64,000 nucleotides of DNA, from NCBI GenBank assembly GCA_964202965.1, contig CAXNKG010000006.1, forward strand, positions 35,203 to 99,202, given 5' to 3'. The position numbers and the translations under genes were made by a program. Positions 19,819-30,104 of the stretch are shown piece after piece (the stretch's first letter is position 1; each line of letters opens with the position of its first letter). Source of the stretch: CAXNKG01 sp964202965 (GTDB taxonomy: Bacteria > Acidobacteriota > Vicinamibacteria > Vicinamibacterales > UBA2999). The notes below the pieces were generated by a model, which made no database searches, was not told the DNA's origin, and saw only the letters and a program-made list of their open reading frames with translations.

Positions 19819-19876
19819 GTCGTGGGGGCCGCCTTCAGGCGGCTCTGAACAGCCGGCTGAAGCCGGCCTCCACGAC
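19819..19876. repeat. Inverted pair of REP-like palindromes inside the helicase gene
   Basis: Left unit at 19819-19844 begins GTCGTGGGGGCCGCCTTCAG and folds on CCGCC-TTCA-GGCGG. Six bases later the right unit, 19851-19876, is its mirror: AGCCGGCTGAAGCCGG followed by CCTCCACGAC. Read in reverse complement it is nearly identical to the copy at 45668-45693. The 58-nt block is read through in frame. The head-to-head arrangement is like a BIME built from REP sequences. Confidence 0.8.
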
Positions 19877-20788
19877 GATCAAGAAGCTGTGGCCGCCCTG
19901 CAGCGGCGCGCCGGCGAACTCGCACGCGAGCTCCGCTTCCTGCTCCGCGCCGGGGACCCCGACTACGTCTACTACGTCGAAACACGCGGCCGCGGCGTCT
20001 TCCTGCGCGCGTCCCCGATCGACGTAGCCCGTATCGTCCAGGAGGCGCTCTTCGATCGCATGCGGGCCACCGTCCTCACGTCGGCGACGCTCGCGGTTGA
20101 TGGGTCGTTCGACTACGTCAAAGGCCGGCTCGGCGTCAGGAAGGCCGAGGAACTTCGCGTGGCATCGGAATTCGACTACGGGAGCCAGGCACTCCTCTAC
20201 CTGCCGCGACGGGTTCCCTCGCCCAAGGCGCCCGCATTCGCCGAAGCCGCAGGCCGTGAGGTGATCGAGCTCCTCAGACGTTCACGCGGACGTGCATTCG
20301 TCCTGTTCACCAGCTACGGGGTGCTGCGCGTCGTCCAGCCGCTCGTGGAGATGGCGCTCCCGTACCCCGTGCTGGTACAGGGAACGGCCCCGAGGACGGA
20401 ACTCATCGAGCGGTTCCGCACGACGCCGAACGCCGTGCTCCTGGCGACGTCCAGCTTCTGGCAGGGCGTCGACGTCGTCGGCGACGCGCTCAGCTGCGTC
20501 ATCATCGACAAACTGCCCTTTGCGTCGCCGAACGACCCGGTGACCGCCGCCCGCATCGAAGCGATCAACGCCGCCGGTGGAGACGCCTTCGCCGACTACC
20601 AGGTGCCGCTGGCGATCCTGGCGCTGCAGCAGGGGCTGGGGAGGCTGATTCGCCATCGTACCGACCGCGGGGTGCTGGCGGTGCTCGACCCACGGCTGCG
20701 GACCATGGGTTACGGGCGGCGGTTCCTGGCCTCGCTCCCGCCCGCCCCCGTGACATTCGAGCTCGATGCGGTCCAGGCGTTCTTCGTG

Positions 20789-20819
20789 GTGTAAACTACG
20801 GGAAGCATGGTAGTTACAC
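20789..20819. promoter_or_regulatory. Inverted repeat ahead of the secreted TPR protein
   Basis: GTGTAAACTA (20789-20798) and TAGTTACAC (20811-20819) are complementary except for one extra A, separated by 12 nt. The left arm contains the helicase stop codon, and the right arm contains TACACT (20815-20820), a possible -10 for the downstream gene at 20837. It could be an operator or a transcript hairpin; no U-tract follows, so a terminator is less likely. Confidence 0.35.
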
Positions 20820-20836
20820 TTTTCCGGAGGAATTTC

Positions 20837-21766
20837 ATGCGGACTTATCTGATCCGCGGAGTGCTCGCGCTCTTCGTGGTGCTCGCGGTTTCGGCTCCTG
20901 TAGCGGCGCAAAGCGTCATCAGGGGCAAAGTGATCGACCAGGCGGGCAAGCCGATCGAAGGGGCGACGGTCACCATCGAGGCGACCGAGTCGAACCGCAA
21001 GGCCGAGGTCAAGACGAACCGCAACGGCGAGTTCATGCAGATCGGCCTGCCGTCGGGGGGGTACAACGTCACCGCCATCAAGGACAACCTGAAGCAGGTG
21101 CTCCAGGCGAAGATTTCCCAGGGCATGCCGGTGGAACTGGCGTTCCAGCTCACTCCGGCCGCCGGGCTGACCCCGGAACAGATCAAGCAGCAGGTGGCGA
21201 TGCAGGTGCTGGCGAAGGACGCCATCGACGCCATGCGCGCCGGTCGCGACGACGAGGCGATTACCAAGTTCAACGAGATCGTCCTCAAGGTCCCGACCTG
21301 CAGCGACTGCTTCTACAACCTGGGCGTCGCCTACTCGAAGAAGACCCAGTACGCCGAAGCCGAGGGTGCGTTCCAGAAGGCCCTCGAGCTGGCGCCGTCG
21401 AACGGCGACGCCTACACCGGCCTGGCGAACGTCTACAACGCACAGAAGAAGTTCGACCTCGCGGCGGCGGCCAGCGCCAAGGCTGCGGAGTTCAGCTCCG
21501 CCGGTGGCGGAGGCGCGGAGGCGAGCTATAACCAGGGCGTCATCATGTGGAACGCCGGCAAGTACGCCGAAGCCAAGGACCAGTTCGAGGCTGCCACGAA
21601 GGCGGATCCAGCCATGGCCATGGCGCACTACCAGCTCGGAATGGCCAACCTCAATCTCGGCCAGATCCCGCAGGCGCGCGCGGCGTTCGAGGGCTACCTG
21701 AAGGCGGATCCGAGCGGCCCGAAGGCGGCCGAAGTCCAGACGTTCCTCAAGCAGCTCCCGCAGTGA
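20837..21766 (+). CDS. Secreted protein: carboxypeptidase-regulatory-like domain plus TPR repeats
   Basis: 309 aa. ATG 20837 follows GGAGG with about 6-nt spacing and opens a signal peptide (LIRGVLALFVVLAVSAPVAAQ). Residues about 25-110 form a carboxypeptidase-regulatory-like beta sandwich (SVIRGKVIDQAGKPIEGATVTIEATESN ... GEFMQIGLPSGGYNVTAIKD). From about residue 125 there are four TPR motifs (YNLGVAYSKKTQYAEAEGAFQKALELAPSNGDAYTGLANVYNAQKKFDLAAA, ASYNQGVIMWNAGKYAEAKDQFEAATKADP). This architecture is frequent in Acidobacteriota; the role is probably protein-protein interaction at the periplasmic face. Its stop overlaps the GTG of yggS (GTGA), so the two are translationally coupled. Confidence 0.8.
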   Translation: MRTYLIRGVLALFVVLAVSAPVAAQSVIRGKVIDQAGKPIEGATVTIEATESNRKAEVKTNRNGEFMQIGLPSGGYNVTAIKDNLKQVLQAKISQGMPVELAFQLTPAAGLTPEQIKQQVAMQVLAKDAIDAMRAGRDDEAITKFNEIVLKVPTCSDCFYNLGVAYSKKTQYAEAEGAFQKALELAPSNGDAYTGLANVYNAQKKFDLAAAASAKAAEFSSAGGGGAEASYNQGVIMWNAGKYAEAKDQFEAATKADPAMAMAHYQLGMANLNLGQIPQARAAFEGYLKADPSGPKAAEVQTFLKQLPQ

Positions 21767-22461
21767 TCTCCGACCGGCTGGCCGAGGTTCGCGAGCGGAT
21801 TGCCGCCGCGGCCCGGTCAGCCGGCCGTAACCCCTCCGCCGTTCGCCTCATCGCCGTTTCCAAGACATTTCCGCTCGACCTGATCCGCGAGGCCCACGCC
21901 GCGGGACAACGCGACTTTGGCGAGAACCGCGTGCAGGAAGCACTGGAGAAAGTCGACGCCTCACCGGACCTGGCGATCGCATGGCACCTCCTTGGGCATC
22001 TCCAGACCAATAAGGCTAGACGCGCCGCCGCTGTTTTTCACACCATCCATTCGATCGACAGCCGCGATCTCCTCCAGAAGATCGATGCAGCCGCGGCAGA
22101 TGCCGGCGCGGCGCCCCAGCTCCTGATTCAGGTCGATCTCGCCGGGGAGGATACGAAACACGGCGTCCCGCCGAAAGACGCGGCGGCCCTGTTCGACGCC
22201 GCGTCCGCGCTCCGCGCCGCGCGCGTCGTCGGCGTCATGACCCTGCCGCCCTATCCCGACAATCCAGAGGACTCGAGGCCGTGGTTCCGGCGGCTGCGGG
22301 AGCTGCGCGACGAATGGCTGGCCGCCGGAGTTCCGGCGGCCATGCTTCATGAACTGTCGATGGGGATGAGCGGCGACTTCGAGGTCGCCGTTCAGGAAGG
22401 CGCGACGATGGTGCGCGTCGGGACGGCGATCTTTGGCTCAAGGCCCAAGGCCCAGGGCTAG
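21763..22461 (+). CDS. yggS: YggS-family PLP homeostasis protein
   Basis: 232 aa, single-domain TIM-barrel PLP-binding protein that buffers pyridoxal phosphate; no enzymatic reaction is established for the family. The PLP lysine is in RLIAVSKTFP (K34), followed by DFGENRVQEALEK, WHLLGHLQTNKAR, HSIDS, LIQVDLAGEDTKHG, and the C-terminal phosphate-binding segment LSMGMSGDFEVAVQEGATMVRVGTAIFG. GTG 21763 overlaps the preceding stop and matches the normal family start. The last residues (GSRPKAQG) and the TAG are encoded by a GGCCCAA-type heptamer array, so the gene end has been rebuilt by the repeat. Followed, convergent, by cstA. Confidence 0.92.
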   Translation: MISDRLAEVRERIAAAARSAGRNPSAVRLIAVSKTFPLDLIREAHAAGQRDFGENRVQEALEKVDASPDLAIAWHLLGHLQTNKARRAAAVFHTIHSIDSRDLLQKIDAAAADAGAAPQLLIQVDLAGEDTKHGVPPKDAAALFDAASALRAARVVGVMTLPPYPDNPEDSRPWFRRLRELRDEWLAAGVPAAMLHELSMGMSGDFEVAVQEGATMVRVGTAIFGSRPKAQG

Positions 22462-22469
22462 AGGCAGAG
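22435..22469. repeat. Heptamer array across the yggS stop codon
   Basis: Five 7-nt units GGCTCAA, GGCCCAA, GGCCCAG, GGCTAGA, GGCAGAG. The TAG stop of yggS lies in unit four. The gap between convergent yggS and cstA is only 38 nt. Confidence 0.65.
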
Positions 22470-22499
22470 CGTTCCCTTCCGAGCCTCGAGTCCTGATCC

Positions 22500-24536
22500 T
22501 TACGCCGTCGCCGTATCGAAGCGCGTTTCGACGAACGGCGCCTCGTGTACCTGTGGTGCCTTGCGCTTCGTGGCCACCAGGTACCACTCGCGGGCGGACG
22601 CGAGAATCACCACGACCACGACGATCATGAAGAAGAGCGCGAGCGCCGCGTCGAGACGATCGTTGAAGATCATCCGCGCAGCGTCCGGGTTCGTCGAGTT
22701 CGCGAGGGATCGCGCGTGCGCCAGGAAGCCGAGCCCCGGAAGCGGGGAAAAGACCTTCTGGTAGCCGGCCGTCAGCGTCGCCACGGCAAGCCATGAAAGC
22801 GGCAGGAGGGTCGTCCATGCGTGCTTCAGCTTGCCCATCTTGATGATGATGGTGGTGGCGACGCACAGCGCCACGGCGGCGAGCAACTGGTTCGCGATGC
22901 CGAAGAGCGGCCAGAGTGAGTTGATCCCGCCGAGCGGATCGACGACGCCCTGGTACAGGAAGTATCCCCATCCCGCCACGACAAGGGCCGAGGTCAGGAT
23001 GATGCTGGGGTACCAGGAGTACCGGCCAAGCGGGGCATACACATGGCCGAGGAGCTCCTGCAGCATGAAGCGGCCTACCCGTGTGCCCGCATCGATGGTC
23101 GTCAGGATGAACACCGCTTCGAAGAGGATCGCGAAGTGGTACCACAGGGCCAGTCCGGCGCCCGTAAACACCCCGCCAAGAATGCCTGCCATGCCAACCG
23201 CGAGGCTTGGCGCACCTCCGGTCCGGGACAGCAGCGTCGCCTCACCCATCTGCTGGGCGAGCACGCTCATCTGGTCGGGACGCAGGACGAAACCCCACTG
23301 GGCTACCGCCACCGCCGCGCTCTCGGGGGTGGTGCCGAGGATCGCGGGACCGACGTTCATCGCGAAGTAGACACCAGGGTCGAGCGTCGCGGCCGCGATC
23401 ATCGCCATCAGGCCGACCAGCGACTCGGTCAGCATCGATCCGTACCCGATCACCCTGCAGTCGCTTTCGCACCGGACCATCTTCGGCGTCGTGCCGCTCG
23501 AGATGAGCGCGTGGAAGCCGGACACCGCGCCGCACGCGATCGTGATGAAGGCAAACGGGAAGAGCTTGCCGGCGAACACGGGGCCCGTGCCGTCGATAAA
23601 CTGCGTGACCGCGGGCATCTGGAGCGGCGGCATCAGCAGGATGATCGCAACGCCCAGCACGAGAATCGTGCCGATCTTCAGGAACGCCGAGAGGTAGTCG
23701 CGGGGCGCCAGAAGCAGCCAGACCGGCAGCACCGAGGCGACGAAGCCGTAAATGACGACCGCCCAGGTGAGCTGCGTGCCCGACCAGGTGAACGCCGCCG
23801 CCCACGCGGGGTGGTTCGCCACCCACTGCCCGCCGACCAGCGCCACCAGCAGCAGCACCACGCCCATGGTTGTGGCCTCCCATACCTTGCCAGGCCGGAT
23901 GTTGTTCATCCAGGCGCCCATGAGCAGGGCGATGGGAATCGTGCAGGCGATCGTGAACAGGCCCCAGGGGCTGTCGCGCAGCGCGTTGACCACGACGAGT
24001 GCCAGCACCGCCAGCAGGATGATCATGATCGCGAACACGGCGAGCATCGCCGCGATGCCAGCGACCGGATTGACCTCCTCCTTCGCCATCTGGCCGAGCG
24101 ACTTGCCGTCGCGCCGGACGGAGCAGCAGAGCACGACCATGTCCTGCACCGCGCCGGCGAGGACCACGCCGGCAATCAGCCAGATCGTGCCGGGCAGAAA
24201 GCCGAACTGGGCGGCGAGCGTCGGGCCGACGAGGGGGCCGGCGCCGGAAATCGCCGAAAAGTGGTGCCCGGCGGCGACCCATTTGTTCGTGGGATGGAAG
24301 TCGCGGCCGTTGTTCAGCCGCTCGGCCGGGGTCGCCCGGCGGTTGTCGAGCCCGAATACGGTGTACGCGAGATAGCGCGAATAGAAGCGGTACGCCACGA
24401 GATACGTGCACACACCCGCGACAACCAGCCAGCCCGCGCTGAGGGTCTCACCGCGCGACAGCGCGATAACGCCGAACGCGCCTGCGCCCATCGCCGCAAT
24501 GGCCACCCACATCACAATCGATAGAACCTTGTTCAT
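22500..24536 (-). CDS. cstA: Carbon starvation protein CstA (peptide/pyruvate transporter)
   Basis: 678 aa inner-membrane protein with about 16-18 hydrophobic segments, close to the usual length (about 700). The family hallmarks are present: RFYSRYLAYTVFGLDNRRATPAERLNNGRDFHPTNKWVAAGHHFSAISGAGPLVGPTLAAQFGFLPG near the N terminus, GAVQDMVVLCCSVRRDGKSLGQMAKEE and SGFHALISSGTTPKM. CstA-type carriers take up peptides or pyruvate under carbon limitation. ATG 24536 follows AGGGGC. The 151-nt gap upstream contains no recognised gene. It stands alone on the minus strand, convergent with yggS. Confidence 0.93.
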   Translation of the reverse strand: MNKVLSIVMWVAIAAMGAGAFGVIALSRGETLSAGWLVVAGVCTYLVAYRFYSRYLAYTVFGLDNRRATPAERLNNGRDFHPTNKWVAAGHHFSAISGAGPLVGPTLAAQFGFLPGTIWLIAGVVLAGAVQDMVVLCCSVRRDGKSLGQMAKEEVNPVAGIAAMLAVFAIMIILLAVLALVVVNALRDSPWGLFTIACTIPIALLMGAWMNNIRPGKVWEATTMGVVLLLVALVGGQWVANHPAWAAAFTWSGTQLTWAVVIYGFVASVLPVWLLLAPRDYLSAFLKIGTILVLGVAIILLMPPLQMPAVTQFIDGTGPVFAGKLFPFAFITIACGAVSGFHALISSGTTPKMVRCESDCRVIGYGSMLTESLVGLMAMIAAATLDPGVYFAMNVGPAILGTTPESAAVAVAQWGFVLRPDQMSVLAQQMGEATLLSRTGGAPSLAVGMAGILGGVFTGAGLALWYHFAILFEAVFILTTIDAGTRVGRFMLQELLGHVYAPLGRYSWYPSIILTSALVVAGWGYFLYQGVVDPLGGINSLWPLFGIANQLLAAVALCVATTIIIKMGKLKHAWTTLLPLSWLAVATLTAGYQKVFSPLPGLGFLAHARSLANSTNPDAARMIFNDRLDAALALFFMIVVVVVILASAREWYLVATKRKAPQVHEAPFVETRFDTATA

Positions 24537-24687
24537 GCCCCTGCCCTGAAAATTTTCGCGGTTTGCACGCGCCAGTCTCGGCGATGGGGTGGCCTTCCGT
24601 CAAGGATCGTCTATTCTGCCGGTCGGCCATGATGACCGCCGTTCCGGGAGGTGTGGCGCTCGACGTGCGAGTGGTCGCCGCGCGGGC

Positions 24688-25335
24688 CTAGTGGATCTGG
24701 TGAAGCAGGCGGTTCCAGCGGACGCTGGACAGGATGTTCGATCCGGCCTCATCGCCGAACGAGAAGTAGACGAACAGCGCTTTCCCCTTGATGTACTCGC
24801 GCGGCAGGAAGCCCCAGTAGCGGCTGTCCTGCGAATTGTCGCGGTTGTCGCCCATCATGAAGTACTGGCCTTCGGGAACCGTCACGGGACCGTAGGTCAT
24901 CCGCACATCGAAATCGAACGCGCCCTCCTCATCCGAGGGCGTCCAGAGGTACTGGACGTAGGGCTCGTCGAGCATCGTGCCGTTGATGAACACCTTCTTG
25001 TTGCGCAGTTCCAGGGTCTCGCCGGGCAGACCGATGGTGCGTTTGATGAAGTCGCGCTCGGGGTCCTCGGGGTACTTGAAGACGATGATGTCGCCGCGCG
25101 CGATCGGATCGATCGGCAGCAGCGTGTCCTCGACGGCGGTCGCGGTCGGGGCAAAGACGAACTTGTTCACCAGCAGGTGATCGCCGATGAGCAGGTTGTT
25201 CTCCATCGAGCCTGTCGGAATCTTGAACGCCTGCACCACGAACGTGCGGACGAAGAGCGCAAGAATCACGGCGACGCAGATCGACTCGAAATATTCCCGG
25301 GCGGTCGATTTCTGATATCCGGTCGCGTTCGTCAT
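24688..25335 (-). CDS. lepB: Signal peptidase I
   Basis: 215 aa membrane-bound serine protease that removes signal peptides at the periplasmic face. One N-terminal membrane anchor (ESICVAVILALFVRTFVVQAF) precedes the catalytic serine motif IPTGSMENNLLIGDHLLVNKF. The general-base lysine is in DFIKRTIGLPGE, and the GDNRDNSQDSRYWG box is intact. ATG 25335 is chosen because the upstream reading frame consists only of the heptamer array and lepA tail. No Shine-Dalgarno sequence is present; the repeat abuts the start (GTCAAAAGTGATG). lepA lies 101 nt upstream, the usual lepA-lepB order. Confidence 0.93.
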   Translation of the reverse strand: MTNATGYQKSTAREYFESICVAVILALFVRTFVVQAFKIPTGSMENNLLIGDHLLVNKFVFAPTATAVEDTLLPIDPIARGDIIVFKYPEDPERDFIKRTIGLPGETLELRNKKVFINGTMLDEPYVQYLWTPSDEEGAFDFDVRMTYGPVTVPEGQYFMMGDNRDNSQDSRYWGFLPREYIKGKALFVYFSFGDEAGSNILSSVRWNRLLHQIH

Positions 25336-25336
25336 C

Positions 25337-25434
25337 ACTTTTGACTTCTGACTTTTGACTTCTGACTTTTGACCTTTGACTTCTGACTTTTGACCTTTGA
25401 CTTTTGACCTTTGACTTTTGACTTTTGACCTTTG
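25337..25434. repeat. Fourteen-unit heptamer array filling the lepA-lepB gap
   Basis: Fourteen uninterrupted 7-nt units on the plus strand, consensus ACTTTTG with ACTTCTG and ACCTTTG variants; on the coding strand AGTCAAA or GGTCAAA. It begins within the lepA TAA stop (TAAGTCAAAGGTC) and ends 1-2 nt before the lepB start. It occupies the whole 101-nt gap. The same unit recurs at 45632-45659. Confidence 0.85.
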
Positions 25435-25436
25435 AC

Positions 25437-27239
<1,803 letters not shown>

Positions 27240-27256
27240 GCGGTGATGATCAGGAA

Positions 27257-27262
27257 ATTATA
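27257..27262 (-). promoter_or_regulatory. -10 box of lepA
   Basis: Perfect TATAAT on the minus strand, 17 nt before the lepA ATG, giving an expected leader of about 10 nt. No clear -35. Confidence 0.5.
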
Positions 27263-27268
27263 CCTGTC

Positions 27269-27303
27269 GGCTTCAGGCTACGGGCTTTTGGCTTCAGGCC
27301 GGG
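27269..27303. repeat. Heptamer array at the end of the methyltransferase remnant
   Basis: Five units GGCTTCA, GGCTACG, GGCTTTT, GGCTTCA, GGCCGGG. The minus-strand TGA stop of the remnant (27294-27296) lies in unit four. The array sits directly upstream of the lepA -10 box. Confidence 0.6.
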
Positions 27304-28438
27304 ATGCCGACGACATCGTAGACCTTGAGGACTTCGTCGCCATAGTGGTTGATGACCTTGATGGCGATCCTGCCGGTCTCTGGAGGCCCAAAGGGACGAC
27401 TGACGGTGCTGTAGAGCGTCGCCCACGCGGCCTCGTTGATCTCGGCACGAAGCGCCCGCTTCAACTTCTCATACGGCTCGTCGCCACCGGTGAAATACGC
27501 GTGCCGGACAAAGAAACTCTCGCCGTTGTAATTGGTGTCGATAAACCAGCACGCGATGTCATCGGTCGAGTGGCTGCGGATCTGGCCCGTCGTCGGGTCG
27601 TAGACGTCGACGCCGCGCACTTCGACCGTCAGATTGCCGTCGATCCCGTCGGTCGCGACCTTGATGTCGGGCTCGCCGAAGACCATGAACAGGTTGCCCG
27701 CGCCGGTCTTCTTGAGCAGTTCGTCGCCCATGGAAAGATCGGGGTTCATCCGCGTGACGAGGACGGTCAACTTGCCGTAGCGTTTGGCTTCCTCGGACAC
27801 GTGCGGGTCGAACGCGAATGCACAGACGACGAGCACGTCGAAGCCGACACCCTGCACGGCCTCCTTGGCGGCCTCCTTCACATGCTGGGCGCCTGCGGTG
27901 CCGTGTTCGGGACCGATTGACACAGCGATTCGCCGCGTCGTGCCGTCGGAATCGACGTATTCACCGGCCGCCTGGATCCAGCGCCCGGCGTGCGGCTCGA
28001 GCCGCGTGAACACGAGCCGCTCGTTCTTGACCGTGTTCTGGACGCCGGCCTTGCGCAGGTTGTCGAGAATCATCTGCTCGAACTGCACCGCGGTGTCGCG
28101 CTGGCCTTCACGCTCGGCCACCGGCCGTTCTTCTTCCACCGCGAGCACACGATGCGGCGAAAGGCTCTCGACCGTGAACGGCCCCGCCACGCGGATCCGC
28201 TTCGCGTCTTCGTACGGCTTGTCGAACAGAAACTCCGTATCGGCATGTTTCTGAATCGCCGCGTCGATCTCGTCCCGTGTCATCCCTTCGCGGATGTCAG
28301 GGTTATTGGCAATCGATTTGAGCGTGACGTGGGGGACGCGCTTGTACACAAACCCCCTTCCTCGCCGAACTTGAAATGCCGGTTCGGCTCGTCGAAGGGT
28401 GAATTGAGGATTGGATTGTCGATGACGACGGGCGCCAC
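27294..28438 (-). pseudogene. Deletion scar of a restriction-modification locus: restriction-gene start joined to methyltransferase C terminus
   Basis: The minus-strand frame 27294-28349 encodes 351 residues that match, from memory, the C-terminal third of large site-specific DNA methyltransferases (Mod-like): YKRVPHVTLKSIANN, then PFTVESLSPHRV, ACWFIDTNYNGESFFVRHAYF and GRIAIKVINHYGDEVLKVYDV. The N-terminal SAM and catalytic (D/N)PPY motifs are absent. Immediately upstream, in another frame from GTG 28438, lies VAPVVIDNPILNSPFDEPNR and HFKFGEEG, the typical beginning of the partner restriction protein. The two meet at a run of five G; a sixth G would fuse them in frame. Read as an internal deletion that removed most of both genes. 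The catalytic parts of neither protein remain. Confidence 0.6.
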
Positions 28439-28473
28439 GCCGGGAATGTACCTTACCTGCGAAGCAAACCCAA

Positions 28474-28500
28474 CCTTCGTGACCTTCGTGTTCTTTGTGG
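28474..28500. repeat. Short nonamer array beside the R-M scar
   Basis: Three 9-nt units CCTTCGTGA, CCTTCGTGT, TCTTTGTGG between the R-M remnant and the TfoX-like gene. Degenerate, but of the same style as the other gap arrays in this window. Confidence 0.4.
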
Positions 28501-28529
28501 CTTCAGGTTAGGGATCCGGCTGCCCTCGT

Positions 28530-28880
28530 TCAGGGCCGCTTCTTGCGGGGCAGCGTACGCGCGCGCGCGGCCACGCGCACCGACGCTCCAGCCCAGGCCG
28601 CCAGCTCGTCGTCGTCCTCGATGACGCGAGCCGGCACCTGGTAGTAGGGCATGGTCATGGCCTTGCCGGCGTACGGCTTGAACGCCGTCATGCCCGCGGC
28701 TTCGAATTGGCCGCGGTTGCTGTCATCCACCTTCAGGTACAGGGTGTCGGCGGCCAGGATGCCGAAGAACAGGTCACCAGCATAGAGTCCGACGCCGCCG
28801 AACATCGCGCGCGCCCGAACCGACTCCACACCCGCCAGTTGTTCGAGAACGAACGCGCGAAACCCCTTCGTGACGCGCAT
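28530..28880 (-). CDS. TfoX/Sxy N-terminal-domain protein
   Basis: 116 aa containing only the TfoX N-terminal fold: MRVTKGFRAFVLEQLAGVESVRARAMFGGVGLYAGDLFFGILAADTLYLKVDD, with the diagnostic MFGGxGLY stretch and later MPYYQVP. In gamma-proteobacteria two-domain TfoX/Sxy regulates competence; single-domain proteins like this one are widespread and uncharacterised. ATG 28880 gives the usual family start. Upstream in-frame starts at 28934 (preceded by GGAAGAG) and 28958 would add 18-26 basic, unconserved residues and cannot be excluded. The basic tail RTLPRKKRP ends the protein. Confidence 0.75.
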   Translation of the reverse strand: MRVTKGFRAFVLEQLAGVESVRARAMFGGVGLYAGDLFFGILAADTLYLKVDDSNRGQFEAAGMTAFKPYAGKAMTMPYYQVPARVIEDDDELAAWAGASVRVAARARTLPRKKRP

Positions 28881-28960
28881 CGACCTGAGCGTGCCCCTGG
28901 ATGCCGGTGTCCTCCTGCTGGATTCCCTGGTCATCTCTTCCGGGCGCTCGCGCGACAAGG

Positions 28961-30100
28961 CTATCGCTGTTCGAGCGGAATGAAGCGCTGGGGATAGGCG
29001 GGGCCGATGTAGTCGGCGCGCGGACGAATCAGCCGGTTGTTCGCGTACTGCTCGAGGATGTGCGCGGTCCAGCCGGAGATGCGGCTCACCGCAAAGATGG
29101 GCGTGTACAGGTCGATCGGAATCCCCATCATGTAGTAGGTCGACGCCGAGTAGAAGTCGACGTTCGGGTTGAGCTTCTTCTCGCTCTTGACGAGCGCCTC
29201 GATGCGCTCGGACATGTCGTACCAGGCCGTGCTGCCGGTCCGCTTGCCGAGATCCTTCGACATGCGGCGCAGGTGCGTGGCGCGCGGGTCTTCCGTGCGG
29301 TAGACGCGGTGGCCGAAGCCGGCGATTTTCTCCTTCCGCGCGAACTTCGCGCGAACGAAGTCGTCCACACGCTCGGCGGTGGCCGTCTGCCCGAGCTCGA
29401 GCAGCATCCGCATGACATCCGCGTTGGCGCCGCCATGCAGCGGCCCTTTGAGCGCGCCAATCGCGGCGACGACGGCTGAATAGATGTCGGTCAGCGTCGC
29501 GGCCGCCACGCGCCCGCAGAACGTCGAGGCGTTCAGTTCATGGTCGGCATGAAGCGTCAGCGCGACGTCGAATGCGCGGATGGCGGTCGAGTTCGGGCGC
29601 TCGCCGGTGAGCATGTAGAGGAAGTTCGCCGCATGGCCCATGACCGGGTCCGGGTCGATAATGCCCCCGCCCGCCTGCAGGCGTCCCCACGTCGCGACGA
29701 CCGACGAGATCTGCGCGGTGAGTCTGACCGCCGTCCGGTAGGCGCCCGCCGCCGACATGTCCGCGCCGTTCGGGTCGTAATGCGCCAGCGCCGATGTCAG
29801 GGTGCGCAGCGCGTCCATGCCGTCGACCGGCGGGAGCGAGCGCATGAGCCGGGTGACCGGCTCGGGGAGACGCCGGGCAGCCGCGAGCTGCGACTGCAGA
29901 TCGCCCAGCTCGGCGCGCGTCGGCAGCCGGCGATGCCAGAGCAGATAGCAGACTTCTTCGAAAGTGGCGGATCCGGCGAGGTCGTGGATGTCGTACCCGC
30001 AGTACGCGAGCACGCCGCGGTCGCCGTCGAGATAGCAGATGGCGGAGGATGTCGCGACGACGTCCTCCAGCCCTCCCTTTGGTTTTTCCGTTGCTGTCAT
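28961..30100 (-). CDS. Citrate synthase (or 2-methylcitrate synthase)
   Basis: 379 aa, the short bacterial/archaeal-type citrate synthase, condensing oxaloacetate with acetyl-CoA. Catalytic residues are visible: His in LKGPLHGGANADVM (about 225), His in GFGHRVYRTEDPR (about 265) and Asp in NPNVDFYSAS (about 315). The N terminus GGLEDVVATSSAICYLDGDRGVLAYCGYDIHDLA is typical of this subfamily, which also contains 2-methylcitrate synthases. No prp genes are in the window, so TCA-cycle use is the simpler reading. ATG 30100 begins 4 nt after the stop of the small membrane protein, so the two are co-transcribed. Confidence 0.9.
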   Translation of the reverse strand: MTATEKPKGGLEDVVATSSAICYLDGDRGVLAYCGYDIHDLAGSATFEEVCYLLWHRRLPTRAELGDLQSQLAAARRLPEPVTRLMRSLPPVDGMDALRTLTSALAHYDPNGADMSAAGAYRTAVRLTAQISSVVATWGRLQAGGGIIDPDPVMGHAANFLYMLTGERPNSTAIRAFDVALTLHADHELNASTFCGRVAAATLTDIYSAVVAAIGALKGPLHGGANADVMRMLLELGQTATAERVDDFVRAKFARKEKIAGFGHRVYRTEDPRATHLRRMSKDLGKRTGSTAWYDMSERIEALVKSEKKLNPNVDFYSASTYYMMGIPIDLYTPIFAVSRISGWTAHILEQYANNRLIRPRADYIGPAYPQRFIPLEQR

Positions 30101-30104
30101 CCGG

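Noticed and set aside
23043..24524. 493-codon plus-strand frame opposite cstA
   Set aside because: Composition dominated by Arg, His, Asp and Gln with no fold-like pattern; cstA on the minus strand is unmistakable.
24600..24687. Tiny plus-strand ORF (about 20 codons) in the cstA-lepB gap
   Set aside because: Too short, no ribosome-binding site and no context to support it.
25337..25434. Possible CRISPR array
   Set aside because: Units are 7 nt in direct tandem without spacers and no cas gene is present.
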